DNA of 64,000 nt from Pseudoduganella plicata (GTDB lineage: Bacteria > Pseudomonadota > Gammaproteobacteria > Burkholderiales > Burkholderiaceae_D). The stretch spans positions 930,001 to 994,000 of the forward strand of contig NZ_CP038026.1 of assembly GCF_004421005.1 (NCBI RefSeq). The letters are read 5' to 3'. Made by a program: the position numbers and the translations under genes. A model generated the notes under the pieces. The model saw only the letters and a list, made by a program, of their open reading frames with translations, searched no databases and had not been told where the DNA came from. Each line of letters begins with the position of its first letter. Position 1 is the first letter of the stretch. Below, piece by piece: positions 50,602 through 61,199 of this stretch.

Positions 50602-52275
50602 TTACCAGAGGGTGCCGTAGATGATGGCCAGCAGCACGCAGATGATGCCCGAGCCCAATGCGAACGAGGGCTCGACGCGGAACAGCGTCCGGTCGATGAT
50701 CATGCGCTTGGCGGAGCCATCCTGGCGGCCGAGCTTGCTGATCAGCACCATGCCGGCCACGACCACGCAGAAAACGATGAACATGCGGTCCACGAACGGG
50801 ATCTCGTAGACGCCGGCGCCGTTGTCGACGGCAAAGCCGATCGGTGCCAGGAACGACAGGTCCATCATGCCGGGCAGGAATTTCAGGATGATCGAGAACA
50901 CCAGGCCGCCAACGGTGGCGAACATGGCGGCCGGCGCCGTTGTCTCCTTCCAGAAGAAGCCCAGCAGGAACATCGCCAGGATGCCCGGCGACACGAAGCC
51001 GGTATATTCCTGGATGTACTGGAAGCCGCCCTTCTTGTCGATGCCCAGGAACGGCGCGATCAGCACTGCCAGCGCGATGGCGGCGACGACGCAGATGCGG
51101 CCGACCCACACCATGCGCTGCTCGCTTGCCTCGCGGTTGAAGTGCTGCTTGTAGATATCGAGCGTGAAGATCGTCGCGATACTGTTGGCCTTGCCGGCCA
51201 GCGACGCGACGACGGCGGCCGTCAGCGCGGCAAACGCCACGCCTTTCAGGCCGGACGGCAGCATCGCAAGCAGTGTCGGATAGGCGCGGTCCGGATTGAG
51301 TTCGCCACCGACGCGCATGGAATTGCCCAGCGCGCCCGACTTGTCCAGCGCAAAAGCGGCGATGCCTGGCAGCACGACGATGACCGGCATCAGCAGCTTC
51401 AGGAAGGCCGCAAACAGCAGGCCCTTGCGCGCCGTCGACAGGTCGGCGCCCAGCGCGCGCTGCGTGATGTACTGGTTGCAGCCCCAGTAGTTCAGGTTGA
51501 CGATCCACATGCCGCCGATCAACGTCGACAGGCCCGGCAGGTCCATGTAGTTCGGGTTGTCGCGGTCCAGCACCATATCGAAGTGGCTGCCGGCGCGCTT
51601 GAACAGCTCGCTGGCGCCGACAATGGCCCCCTGCCCGCCGCTCAGCGCAGCCACGAGGTCCAGCGCGATCCACGTCGTGACGAGGCCGCCGACAACCAGG
51701 CACAGCACCTGGATCACGTCCGTATAACCGATGACCTTCATGCCGCCCAGCGTGATGACTGCGGCAAACACGGCAAGAAACGCCATGCAGGCAAACACAT
51801 TCAGGCCGGCGACGCTGGAAATGGCCAGCGCGCCCAGGTACAGGATCGACGTCAGATTGACGACGACGTACAGGCCCAGCCAGAACAGCGCCATTGTCGT
51901 GGCGACGGCCTTGCCATAGCGCTGCTCGAGGAATTGCGGCATCGTGTAGATGCGGTTCTTCAGGTAGACGGGCATGAAGAACACGGCCACGATGATCAAG
52001 GTGGCCGCGGCCATCAGCTCGTACACGGCAATGGCCATGCCGATCTTGAAGCCGGACCCGCTCATGCCGATAAACTGCTCGGCAGAAATATTGGAAGCGA
52101 TCAGCGAGGCGCCGATGGCCCACCAGGTGAGCGAGCCTTCGGCAAGGAAATAGTCGTGCGAGGCGGTGCCCGACGTGGACTTTTTGCGCTTGGTATAGAT
52201 CCACAGCCCGTAGGCGGCAACGACAACGAAATAGACGAGAAAGACGAACGAGTCGAGGGAAGTGAAGGTGTTCAT
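50602..52275 (-). CDS. Sodium/sugar symporter (SSS family, SglT-like)
   Basis: A 557-residue inner-membrane transporter of the sodium:solute symporter family with about 14 membrane helices. The first helix follows MNTFTSLDSFVFLVYF; the segment GASLIASNISAEQFIGMSGSGF is the typical TM1-TM2 unwound region, and AFAALTAAVVASLAGKANSIATIFTLDIY fits SGLT-type sugar carriers. Next to galT and galK, galactose (or glucose) is the probable substrate. The ATG at 52275 lacks a strong ribosome site; a TTG at 52305 is an alternative. Confidence 0.88.
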   Translation of the reverse strand: MNTFTSLDSFVFLVYFVVVAAYGLWIYTKRKKSTSGTASHDYFLAEGSLTWWAIGASLIASNISAEQFIGMSGSGFKIGMAIAVYELMAAATLIIVAVFFMPVYLKNRIYTMPQFLEQRYGKAVATTMALFWLGLYVVVNLTSILYLGALAISSVAGLNVFACMAFLAVFAAVITLGGMKVIGYTDVIQVLCLVVGGLVTTWIALDLVAALSGGQGAIVGASELFKRAGSHFDMVLDRDNPNYMDLPGLSTLIGGMWIVNLNYWGCNQYITQRALGADLSTARKGLLFAAFLKLLMPVIVVLPGIAAFALDKSGALGNSMRVGGELNPDRAYPTLLAMLPSGLKGVAFAALTAAVVASLAGKANSIATIFTLDIYKQHFNREASEQRMVWVGRICVVAAIALAVLIAPFLGIDKKGGFQYIQEYTGFVSPGILAMFLLGFFWKETTAPAAMFATVGGLVFSIILKFLPGMMDLSFLAPIGFAVDNGAGVYEIPFVDRMFIVFCVVVAGMVLISKLGRQDGSAKRMIIDRTLFRVEPSFALGSGIICVLLAIIYGTLW

Positions 52276-52596
52276 CGATGATTGTAGTTTTGGGACGCCG
52301 ATCAAGACACCGTCCTGCCACGCATGCGGCGGACGCTGTCGCTCATCTGCCTGGCATGCGGCAAGCGCATGTCATACAGGCAACACTCCTGCGCGGCATT
52401 ATAGCGCTACCACCGGGAGGCGATTGCCGCAATTGCAAAATTTTCATCGTGTTGACGGGTGTGCGGCCAAAATCCGGAAAGACTATGCCATGACGCAATA
52501 TTCGCCCGTGCGGCAGGCCGGGACCGGCACGCTGGCCCGGCGGGCCCGCCCCTACCGGCTCAACCGCCAGCGATGCTTGCACAACTCGGCCGCCCT
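52276..52596. promoter_or_regulatory. Upstream region of the symporter/gal operon
   Basis: This 321-base gap should contain the promoter of the leftward symporter-galT-galK operon. A near-palindrome TATAGCGCTACCA at 52400-52412 has the central CG and half-site TAGCG typical of LacI/GalR-family operators, though no such regulator is encoded in this window. Nothing else is recognisable. Confidence 0.3.
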
Positions 52597-53916
52597 TTAG
52601 CGCTTGAGCACGTTCAGTACCGCCAGGCTCATCGCCTGCGCGGCAGTCTTGATCGACGGCTCCGGCACCGGGGCGTAGAACGGCGAATGGTTGAAGGCGA
52701 CCGGCTTGCCACCAGCGCGCTGGGCTTCCTTGACGTCCTGCGCATCGTAGACGCCCGTGAAAAAGAACATCGATGGAATGCCAAGGTCGGCAAACTGCGA
52801 GAAATCCTCGCTGGCCGTCATGGCCGGCATGCGCTGGGCGTTGGCGGCGCCGAACGCGTCCTGGAACACGGCTTCCGTCTTGCGCACGAGGTCGGCATTG
52901 TTCACGATGGCCGCGCCGCCGGCGATCAGCTGCACGTCCGGTGCCGGTGCGCCCGCCATCGCGGCCGACGCATTCGCGACGCGGCGCACGCCATCGAGCA
53001 GCCTGGTCCGCACTTCCGGACTGTACGAGCGGATCGTGCCGCGCACCTGCACGCTGTCGGGGATGATATTGCCGACGGTGCCGCCGTTGACGGCGCCGAT
53101 CGTCACGACGCCGAATTCCTTCGGATCCTTTTCGCGGCTGACCACCGTCTGCACGTCCACCACGAAGCGCGCCGCGATGGCGATCGGGTCGAGCGCCTTG
53201 TCCGGCGCGGAGCCATGCCCGCCGCGGCCCTTGAAGACGATCTCGATAGCATCCGAGTTGGACGATACGGGACCGTCGTTGAAGCCGATGGTGCCGTGCG
53301 CCAGCGGCCACGAGTGCAGCGCGAACGCGTAGTCCGGCTTGGGGAAGCGCTTGAACAGGCCATCGTCCAGCATGGCCTTGGCGCCCGACACCGTTTCCTC
53401 GGCCGGCTGGCCGATAAAGACGAGCGTGCCCTGCCACTGCGGCTTCAGCTCGACCAGCGTCTTCGCGGCGCCCAGCCAGCTGGCCATATGGACGTCGTGG
53501 CCGCAGCTGTGGGTGACGTAGCTTTCGCGGCCGTCGCTGGTGGCCCGCGCCTTGCTGGCATACGGCAGGCCCGTCTTCTCTTCCATCGGCAGCCCGTCCA
53601 GCTCCGTGCGCACCAGCACCGTCGGGCCGGCGCCGTTGCGCAGCACGGCAACGACACCCGTCTTGCCGACCTTCTCCGTCACCTCGAACCCCAGCTTGCG
53701 CATCTCGGCCGCCAGCTTGCCGGCCGTGCGCACTTCCTGGAAAGCGATTTCCGGATGTGCGTGCAGATCCTTGTAGACGCCATCCAGCCAGGGATACATG
53801 CGATCGACCTGCGCACGAACCTGGGTTTTCAGTGGGGTGCCCTGCTGGGCGTGGGCTGCGGCGCAGGAGAGCATCAGCGGCAGCGCGGCCGCGAGCGTGG
53901 TCAGGGTCGGTTTCAA
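52597..53916 (-). CDS. Exported M20-family amidohydrolase
   Basis: A 439-residue metallopeptidase-like hydrolase of the M20D (amidohydrolase, IAA-amino-acid hydrolase) family. A signal peptide ends AAAHAQ. Metal-binding motifs include HAHPEIAFQE, the Cys-His pair CGHDVHMASW, and GQPAEET; the dimerisation lid with GRGGHGSAPD follows. A TTG at 53916 with GAGGAG seven bases upstream is the start, as no ATG precedes the signal peptide. Substrates might be N-acyl amino acids or auxin conjugates; the last would fit a plant setting but is not shown. Confidence 0.88.
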   Translation of the reverse strand: MKPTLTTLAAALPLMLSCAAAHAQQGTPLKTQVRAQVDRMYPWLDGVYKDLHAHPEIAFQEVRTAGKLAAEMRKLGFEVTEKVGKTGVVAVLRNGAGPTVLVRTELDGLPMEEKTGLPYASKARATSDGRESYVTHSCGHDVHMASWLGAAKTLVELKPQWQGTLVFIGQPAEETVSGAKAMLDDGLFKRFPKPDYAFALHSWPLAHGTIGFNDGPVSSNSDAIEIVFKGRGGHGSAPDKALDPIAIAARFVVDVQTVVSREKDPKEFGVVTIGAVNGGTVGNIIPDSVQVRGTIRSYSPEVRTRLLDGVRRVANASAAMAGAPAPDVQLIAGGAAIVNNADLVRKTEAVFQDAFGAANAQRMPAMTASEDFSQFADLGIPSMFFFTGVYDAQDVKEAQRAGGKPVAFNHSPFYAPVPEPSIKTAAQAMSLAVLNVLKR

Positions 53917-54013
53917 GCGGGTCTCCTCAGTTGTCGAGGCACCAATATAACCGGCACACGCGGCAATGCAAGACCCGTGTGACAAATTGGTCCCGCACCT
54001 GCTATGCTGAGGC

Positions 54014-54358
54014 ATGAGCACCGATACCGATATCCAATTATCCGGCCCGTTCAAGGCCACCGACAGTTCCGGCCAGAGCGTTGACATCAAGGCGATCCGC
54101 ATCTTCGACGAGGGCTACGGCATCATCGACGTGTATGTCGATGCCGCCAAGCCGCTCGATGGCGGGCACAAGGACCCCGTCCTGCTGCGCCAGATCGTCG
54201 AGCGCCTGCGCGCGCTGGGCTACAAGGGGCCGGACTTCGGCCTGTCCGATCCCGGCCTGCAGGAGAGCAAGCTGATCGTCCTGGAAGCGCCCGAGGAGTT
54301 TGCGGACTTCGCCAAGAAGCACGGGTGGAAGAACCTCGCCGAAGATTTCGACGAGTAA
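54014..54358 (+). CDS. Small conserved hypothetical protein
   Basis: A 114-residue acidic soluble protein with a beta-rich N-terminal half (LSGPFKATDSSGQSVDIKAI, IIDVYVDAA) and helical C-terminal half ending in KKHGWKNLAEDFDE. No signal, no membrane helix, no motif I recognise. It stands alone between a leftward amidohydrolase gene and a repeat-containing gap; its own promoter must lie in the roughly 100 bases before the ATG. Confidence 0.6.
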   Translation: MSTDTDIQLSGPFKATDSSGQSVDIKAIRIFDEGYGIIDVYVDAAKPLDGGHKDPVLLRQIVERLRALGYKGPDFGLSDPGLQESKLIVLEAPEEFADFAKKHGWKNLAEDFDE

Positions 54359-54359
54359 C

Positions 54360-54595
54360 GGACGTACCTGAAGCGCACGGCCTGAACTGCATCGCGCTGC
54401 GCACGGCCAGAACTGAACGGCCAAAAGCGCACGTCCTGAGCTGCGTGGCCCTGCGCACGGCCTGACCTGCGAGGCCCAGAAGCCCGCGTCCCGAACTGGC
54501 CCGCCTGAAGCGCCCGTCTCGAACAGCACGGCCGTTAAACGCACGCCCCTGAATTGCCAGTTCCGAGCCGGGCCCGGCAAACGTACCCGGCGCCC
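54360..54595. repeat. Degenerate repeat region with GCGCACGGCCTGAACTGC-like units
   Basis: Imperfect copies of a unit resembling AAGCGCACGGCCTGAACTGC recur about every 25-28 bases from 54371 to about 54560 (copies near 54371, 54397, 54425, 54451, 54508 and 54540). There is no open frame of interest. It could be a decayed tandem array or a structured untranslated region. Confidence 0.5.
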
Positions 54596-54596
54596 G

Positions 54597-55427
54597 TCAG
54601 GGCTGCGCCGCCGCAGCGCCGTCCAGCGCGCGCACCCGGATATTCCGGTAGAACGTCTCCGCCCCTTCCGACTGGATCGAGAACTTTCCCCGCGTCAGCG
54701 GCACCATCGTGCCGTTCAGCGGCTGACGGGAATTCTCCACCCGCAGTACCTCGTGACCGTTCACCTTGTGGATCACGGTCTTGCCGTCCGCGATCACTTC
54801 CATCGTATTCCATTCCCCCGCCGGCTTTTCAAACGTGCCCCGCTTCAGGATGCGCGACGCCAGCCCCGTGCGCAGCGGCTGCGCCGGGTCGTAGCGGTAG
54901 AACTTCCAGTCGCCCGCGTTGGCGTCACCGACGTGCGCATCCACGGTAACGCCGTCCAGGCTGTGATAGTCGCCGCAGTCCCCTTCCTGGATCTGGAATT
55001 CATGGCTGCGCATCCAGTGCCCGCTTTGCGCGCCTTCCGGCCCTACGGCGTAATACAGCAGCCCGCTGTCCCGGGGTGCGTCCAATCGGGGGAACCATTT
55101 CTTCGTTCCCCATCTGACATCGAAGCTCAGGTGGAAGTTCCCGTATTCCTGCGTCGTCGAGACCGCGCCCCACTCTTCCCCCGACACGCGCAGCATGCCG
55201 TCCACCACCGTGAACACGCCTTTCGGGTCGTTGTTCAGGCCGCGCACCGTAGTGGGTGCCTTCATATTGTCGGACGTGGGCTGCATGCTGACCCAGGTGG
55301 TCCAGCCTGTCAGGTCCTTGCCGTTGAACAGCGTTGTCCAGGGCTGGTCGGCGCCGTGGGCGAGGCCGGCCAGGCCCAGTGCTGCCAGCAGGAGTGCGGC
55401 GCGGGCGGCCGTGCGTAAAGTCGTCAT
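54597..55427 (-). CDS. DUF1080 family 3-keto-disaccharide hydrolase, exported
   Basis: A 276-residue protein: signal peptide ending AHGAD, then a beta-sandwich DUF1080 domain beginning WTTLFNGKDLTGWTTW and ending SIQSEGAETFYRNIRVRAL. Members of this family hydrolyse 3-keto-glycosides. It stands opposite a regulator gene and next to a GMC dehydrogenase that could make 3-keto sugars, supporting that function. The ATG at 55427 was selected because the signal peptide begins there. Confidence 0.8.
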   Translation of the reverse strand: MTTLRTAARAALLLAALGLAGLAHGADQPWTTLFNGKDLTGWTTWVSMQPTSDNMKAPTTVRGLNNDPKGVFTVVDGMLRVSGEEWGAVSTTQEYGNFHLSFDVRWGTKKWFPRLDAPRDSGLLYYAVGPEGAQSGHWMRSHEFQIQEGDCGDYHSLDGVTVDAHVGDANAGDWKFYRYDPAQPLRTGLASRILKRGTFEKPAGEWNTMEVIADGKTVIHKVNGHEVLRVENSRQPLNGTMVPLTRGKFSIQSEGAETFYRNIRVRALDGAAAAQP

Positions 55428-55655
55428 GGGTTGTCCTGTCGTAGAGAAGTAGCGCATTCTGGCACGGCCGGACTACAGCGGATATCACGAATTCGGCACG
55501 GCCGTCCGTCGGCCCATCGTTGCCGATTTCGTTATAAATTTTTCCGATTTCCTGACACTTCCGAACTTGATGGAATGCTACTATCGCCGCATAACGAGAA
55601 GCAATAAGCACCCGAAGTCCACAGCACAGTCCGGGACAAAGGCAGGAGACAAAAC
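55428..55655. promoter_or_regulatory. Divergent promoter region between the DUF1080 and AraC-type genes
   Basis: 228 bases between divergent genes. The AT-rich segment at about 55530-55600 (includes TTATAAATTTTT) probably holds the regulator promoter. AGGAGAC lies ahead of the regulator ATG. Confidence 0.35.
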
Positions 55656-56528
55656 ATGAGCACGATGGTCATAGGCAATGGCGTGGTCGTCACGCGCAGG
55701 GGGCCGGATGAGCGCAAGGAGCGCAGCCCGGACGCGCTGGCGAGGAGGGAGGACTGCGCGGAAGACTGCGCGCGCTTTTTCAGCCGGCACGGCATCTCGA
55801 CGCCGAGCGCCCTGTTCGACACGCTGTCCGATATGTACTATTTCGCCAAGAACCGCGCCGGACAGTTCGTCTGGGGCAACCGGCTGCTGCAGCAGCAGCA
55901 CGACCTGGCGGGCGTGCAGGACATCATCGGCAGGACGGACCATGATTTCATCCGGCGCGATATCGCCGACCGCATCCGCGCCGACGACCTGTCGGTCATG
56001 GAAAGCGGCGTCACCGTCCGCAACAAGCTCGAAGTCCTCAGCGGCATCAATGGCACGCTGACCTGGCTGTTTACGACCAAGGCGCCGATCTTCGACCGCC
56101 ACGGCGAGATCGTCGGCATCGAAGGCTTCTCGCGCGACGCCCAGCGCTCGCAGGAGATCATGGCGCCCTTCCATGAGTTCAGGCACTGCATCGAATACCT
56201 GCAGCAGCACCTGACGGACAACATCAGCATCGAGGACCTGGCCAGGCTGTCGTGCATGTCGCTCTCGTCGTTCGAGCGCAAGTTCAAGCAGCACTTCGGG
56301 CTGACGCCGAAGCAGTACATCCTGCACCTGAAGGTGCACGAGGCGTGCCGGCTGCTGCCGCAGGCGCACAGCATCGCGCGCGTGGCCGCGGAGACGGGCT
56401 TCGGCGGCCAGAGCTACTTCACCAAGCAGTTCCGCACCGTCGTCGGCATCACGCCGAAGCAGTACCAGATGTCGCTGGCGGGCCGCGGCAGCGCGCGCCG
56501 CGCCCGGTCCGCCCAACCCGTCACCTGA
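55656..56528 (+). CDS. AraC-family regulator with PAS sensor domain
   Basis: A 290-residue regulator. A PAS domain occupies about 52-165 (LSDMYYFAKNRAGQFVWGN, DFIRRDIADRIRADD, TKAPIFDRHGEIVGIEGFSRD) and an AraC-type double helix-turn-helix spans about 185-285 (ISIEDLARLSCMSLSSFERKF, FGGQSYFTKQFRTVVGITPKQY). It probably senses a small ligand in the cytoplasm and controls the divergent DUF1080 gene and the downstream oxidoreductase and ABC genes, with which it is co-directional and eight bases from the next start. Confidence 0.88.
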   Translation: MSTMVIGNGVVVTRRGPDERKERSPDALARREDCAEDCARFFSRHGISTPSALFDTLSDMYYFAKNRAGQFVWGNRLLQQQHDLAGVQDIIGRTDHDFIRRDIADRIRADDLSVMESGVTVRNKLEVLSGINGTLTWLFTTKAPIFDRHGEIVGIEGFSRDAQRSQEIMAPFHEFRHCIEYLQQHLTDNISIEDLARLSCMSLSSFERKFKQHFGLTPKQYILHLKVHEACRLLPQAHSIARVAAETGFGGQSYFTKQFRTVVGITPKQYQMSLAGRGSARRARSAQPVT

Positions 56529-56535
56529 GAGAGCC

Positions 56536-57108
56536 ATGACGTCATTTGCACACCGCGGCAACGCACGCCGCACGGCCCTGCTGCGCCTGGGCGCCCTATG
56601 CGGCCTGACGCTGGCCGGCGATATCCCGGCAGCGCTGGCAGCTGCAAAGCGCGCCGCGGCACCGGCGCTTCTGAGCGTCGACGAACTGGCGCTGACGGGC
56701 GTGCTGGCCGAACTGGTCATCCCGCGCACGGACACCCCGGGCGCACTGGACGTGGGAGCGCACCGCACCATCGACCACCTGCTGCACACCTGCGCATCGG
56801 CCGCCGACGCCGCGGCGTTCCGCGCCAGCCTGGCCCGGCTCGACGCGCTCGCCCGCGGGCATGCGGGCAAGCCGTTCCGCGTCCTGGCCGCCATGGACCA
56901 GACCGCGCTGCTGCGCGCGCTGGACGGCGGCATCGCGCCATTCACGCCGGCCGACATGGCCGCCTTCCGCAAGCTGAAAAGCTATGTGGCGTTTGCGTAC
57001 TACACGTCGGAAGCGGGCGCCATGCGCGAGCTGGCCTACCTGCCCGTGCCGGGCGGCTTCACGGGCTATGTCCGCGTCACGCCGAAAACCCGCACGTGGG
57101 CCATTTGA
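56536..57108 (+). CDS. Gluconate 2-dehydrogenase subunit 3-like protein
   Basis: A 190-residue protein with a Tat-like N-terminus (RRTALLRLGALCGLTLAGDIP) and a helical domain of the gluconate_2-dh3 type (LTGVLAELVIPRTDTPGALDVG, FRKLKSYVAFAYYTSEAGAM). Such subunits accompany GMC-type dehydrogenases and are needed for their export and activity. It lies ten bases before the GMC gene. Confidence 0.85.
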   Translation: MTSFAHRGNARRTALLRLGALCGLTLAGDIPAALAAAKRAAAPALLSVDELALTGVLAELVIPRTDTPGALDVGAHRTIDHLLHTCASAADAAAFRASLARLDALARGHAGKPFRVLAAMDQTALLRALDGGIAPFTPADMAAFRKLKSYVAFAYYTSEAGAMRELAYLPVPGGFTGYVRVTPKTRTWAI

Positions 57109-57117
57109 GGAGCCAGC

Positions 57118-58851
57118 ATGGAAGCATCGTTCTACATCAAGGAAAGCGCCGAGCAGTACGACGCCATCGTGGTCGGTTCCGGCATCACCGGCGGCTGGGC
57201 CGCCAAGGAGCTGACGGAACGCGGGCTGAAGACGCTGATGGTCGAGCGGGGCCGGCCCGTCGAACACGGTGTCGACTACCTTGGCGAGAACAAGGCCCCC
57301 TGGGTCATGCCGAACCGGGGTCTCGTCGATGCGAAGGTCGCCGAGGAGCAGTACCCGATCCAGCGCCAGTGCTACGCGTTCGACGAGCATACGAAGCACT
57401 TCTTCAACAACGACCGCGACATGCCGTATTCGACGCCGGAAGGCCGGCCGTTCAGCTGGATCCGCGGCAACCAGCTGGGCGGCAAGTCGCTCATGTGGGC
57501 GCGCCAGTCGTATCGCTGGAGCGACCTGGATTTCGAGGCGAACCTGAAGGACGGCCATGGCGTGGACTGGCCGATCCGCTACGCCGACCTGGCGCCGTGG
57601 TACAGCCACGTGGAGCGGCATGTGGGCATCAGCGGCGGCAAGGAGGGGCTGGACGTACTGCCGGACGGCGAATTCCTGCCCGCCTTCGACTTCAACTCCG
57701 TCGAACTGGCGATGAAGAGGAAGTTCGACGCCCGCCACGCGCCGGCGCGCATGATCATGGGCCGCACGGCCAACCTGCGCACGGCCACCGAGGCCCAGCA
57801 GGCGCAGGGCCGCGTGCAATGCCAGGCGCGCCACCAGTGCCAGCGCGGCTGTTCGTTCGGCGCCTACTTCTCCACGCAAAGCTCGACCTTGCCGCCGGCG
57901 TTGAAAACGGGTCGGCTGCGCATCGCAACGGACAGCATCGTCCACAGCGTCATCTACGACCCGAAGACCAACCGCGCCACCGGCGTGCGCGTGATCGACG
58001 CCAACACGCTGGCAACGCGCGAGTACCATGCCAGGGTCGTGCTGCTGTGCGCTTCGACGCTGGCCTCCACGGCGATCCTGCTCAATTCAACGTCGGGCGC
58101 CTTCCCCACAGGGCTGGCCAACTCCTCCGGCGTGCTGGGCCACTACCTGATGGACCACCTGTTCGGCGCCGGCGCCAGCGGCCGTGTCGAGGGGTTCGAG
58201 GACGATTACTACCAGGGCCGTCGGCCCACCGCCCCGTACATCCCGCGTTTCCGCAACGTCCTGGAGCGCCATCCGGCCTTCCTGCGCGGCTATGCGCTGT
58301 CCGGCGGCGCCGGCCGCGAAGGCTGGCAGTCGGCGGCGGCGAAGCCGGGCTTCGGCAAGGACTTCAAGGCGATGATCAGGAAGCCCGGACCGTGGTACTT
58401 CAGCCTGGGCGGCCAGGGCGAGATGCTGCCCCGCTACGAGAACATGGTCAGCCTGCACCCGACGAAGAAGGACAAGTGGGGCATGCCGCTGCTGCACATC
58501 GACTGCAGCTATTCCGATAACGATCGCAGGATGCAGAACGATATCGCCGACACGTCCGCCAGCATCCTGGAAGACCTGGGCGTCAAGGACGTGAAGAAGC
58601 ATCTCCGCACCCTGGAGGAATGGCCGCCCGGCCTGTCCATCCACGAAATGGGCACGGCGCGCATGGGACGCGATCCGAAAACGTCCGTGCTGAACGGGCA
58701 TAACCAGGCGCACGACGTGCCGAACCTGTTCGTGACGGACGGCGCATCGATGGCGTCGTCCGCGTGGCAGAACCCTTCCCTGACGTTCATGGCGCTGACG
58801 GCGCGGGCATGCGCGTATGCCGTCGATGAACTGAAGGCTGGCCGCATCTGA
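57118..58851 (+). CDS. GMC-family sugar dehydrogenase, catalytic subunit
   Basis: A 577-residue FAD oxidoreductase. The dinucleotide motif VVGSGITGGWAAKEL is at about 17-31, and the C-terminal substrate domain has SIHEMGTARMG and SSAWQNPSLTFMALTARA. The enzyme and its small subunit resemble gluconate or glucoside 3-dehydrogenases that oxidise sugars at C3 and pass electrons to a cytochrome c. No cytochrome gene lies in this window. With DUF1080 and TIM-barrel genes around it, a 3-keto-glycoside pathway is the likely setting. Confidence 0.88.
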   Translation: MEASFYIKESAEQYDAIVVGSGITGGWAAKELTERGLKTLMVERGRPVEHGVDYLGENKAPWVMPNRGLVDAKVAEEQYPIQRQCYAFDEHTKHFFNNDRDMPYSTPEGRPFSWIRGNQLGGKSLMWARQSYRWSDLDFEANLKDGHGVDWPIRYADLAPWYSHVERHVGISGGKEGLDVLPDGEFLPAFDFNSVELAMKRKFDARHAPARMIMGRTANLRTATEAQQAQGRVQCQARHQCQRGCSFGAYFSTQSSTLPPALKTGRLRIATDSIVHSVIYDPKTNRATGVRVIDANTLATREYHARVVLLCASTLASTAILLNSTSGAFPTGLANSSGVLGHYLMDHLFGAGASGRVEGFEDDYYQGRRPTAPYIPRFRNVLERHPAFLRGYALSGGAGREGWQSAAAKPGFGKDFKAMIRKPGPWYFSLGGQGEMLPRYENMVSLHPTKKDKWGMPLLHIDCSYSDNDRRMQNDIADTSASILEDLGVKDVKKHLRTLEEWPPGLSIHEMGTARMGRDPKTSVLNGHNQAHDVPNLFVTDGASMASSAWQNPSLTFMALTARACAYAVDELKAGRI

Positions 58852-58859
58852 CTGGAGAC

Positions 58860-59690
58860 ATGATGAACACTTTCAAACTGGCCGCGCTGGCGGCACTGAT
58901 GGCCGCGAGTGCCGCGCAGGCGACACCGCAGCTGGGCGTGCAGTTGTGGTCCGTCAAGGACGAAATCAGGCAGGACTTCAAGGGCACGCTGGCGAGTATC
59001 GCCAGGCTGGGTTTCCAGGGCGTGGAGTTCGCCGGCGAGTTCGGGCCGTACAAGGACGATCCCGCCGGCCTGAAAGCCTTCCTGGCGCAAAACGGGCTGC
59101 AATGCGCAGGCGCCCACATGCATCTCGACCAGCTGGCCGACACCCGTTTCGCCGCGACGACGGCGTTCTACAAGACGCTGGGTTGCACCAACCTGATCAT
59201 CTCGATGGACGCGCGCGGCGCCAGCACGGCGGGCAGCGCGCAGATGAGCAAGGAACTGTCGGCGCTGTCGGCCCGGCTGGCCGGCCAGGGCATGCGCATC
59301 GGCTACCACAACCACGCAGAGGAATTCGCCGGCGCTGTCGGCAGCACGCCGTGGGACGTCATTGCGACCAATACGCCGACCGCGGCGATCCTGCAGCAGG
59401 ACGTGGGCTGGACGACATTTGCCGGCAAGGATCCGGAGGCCTATGTGCGCAAGTATCCGGGCCGCACCGTCAGCACGCACTTCAAGGCCAAGCTCCCCGA
59501 TGGCAGCAAGGGCACGCCCATCATCGGCCAGGACAAGACCGACTGGGCGGGGCTGGCGCGGGCCGTGCGCCAGGTGGGCGGCACCGACTGGATCATTATC
59601 GAGCAGGAGGAATACCCGAACGGCATGGGCCAGCTGGAATCGGTTGCCGCGTCGCTGAAGGGCCTGCGCGCCGTGCTGGGCGCACAGTAA
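58860..59690 (+). CDS. Exported TIM-barrel sugar isomerase/epimerase-like protein
   Basis: A 276-residue protein with signal peptide (FKLAALAALMAASAAQA) and a xylose-isomerase-like TIM barrel (QLGVQLWSVKDEI, GFQGVEFAGEFG, IGYHNHAEEF, TDWIIIEQEEY). Metal ligands are probably Glu and His in these segments. Exported members of this superfamily are common in 3-keto-sugar gene clusters. Two adjacent ATG codons (58860 and 58863) are possible starts. Confidence 0.85.
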   Translation: MMNTFKLAALAALMAASAAQATPQLGVQLWSVKDEIRQDFKGTLASIARLGFQGVEFAGEFGPYKDDPAGLKAFLAQNGLQCAGAHMHLDQLADTRFAATTAFYKTLGCTNLIISMDARGASTAGSAQMSKELSALSARLAGQGMRIGYHNHAEEFAGAVGSTPWDVIATNTPTAAILQQDVGWTTFAGKDPEAYVRKYPGRTVSTHFKAKLPDGSKGTPIIGQDKTDWAGLARAVRQVGGTDWIIIEQEEYPNGMGQLESVAASLKGLRAVLGAQ

Positions 59691-59708
59691 ACGCATGATG
59701 GTAATGCC

Positions 59709-61176
<1,468 letters not shown>

Positions 61177-61199
<23 letters not shown>

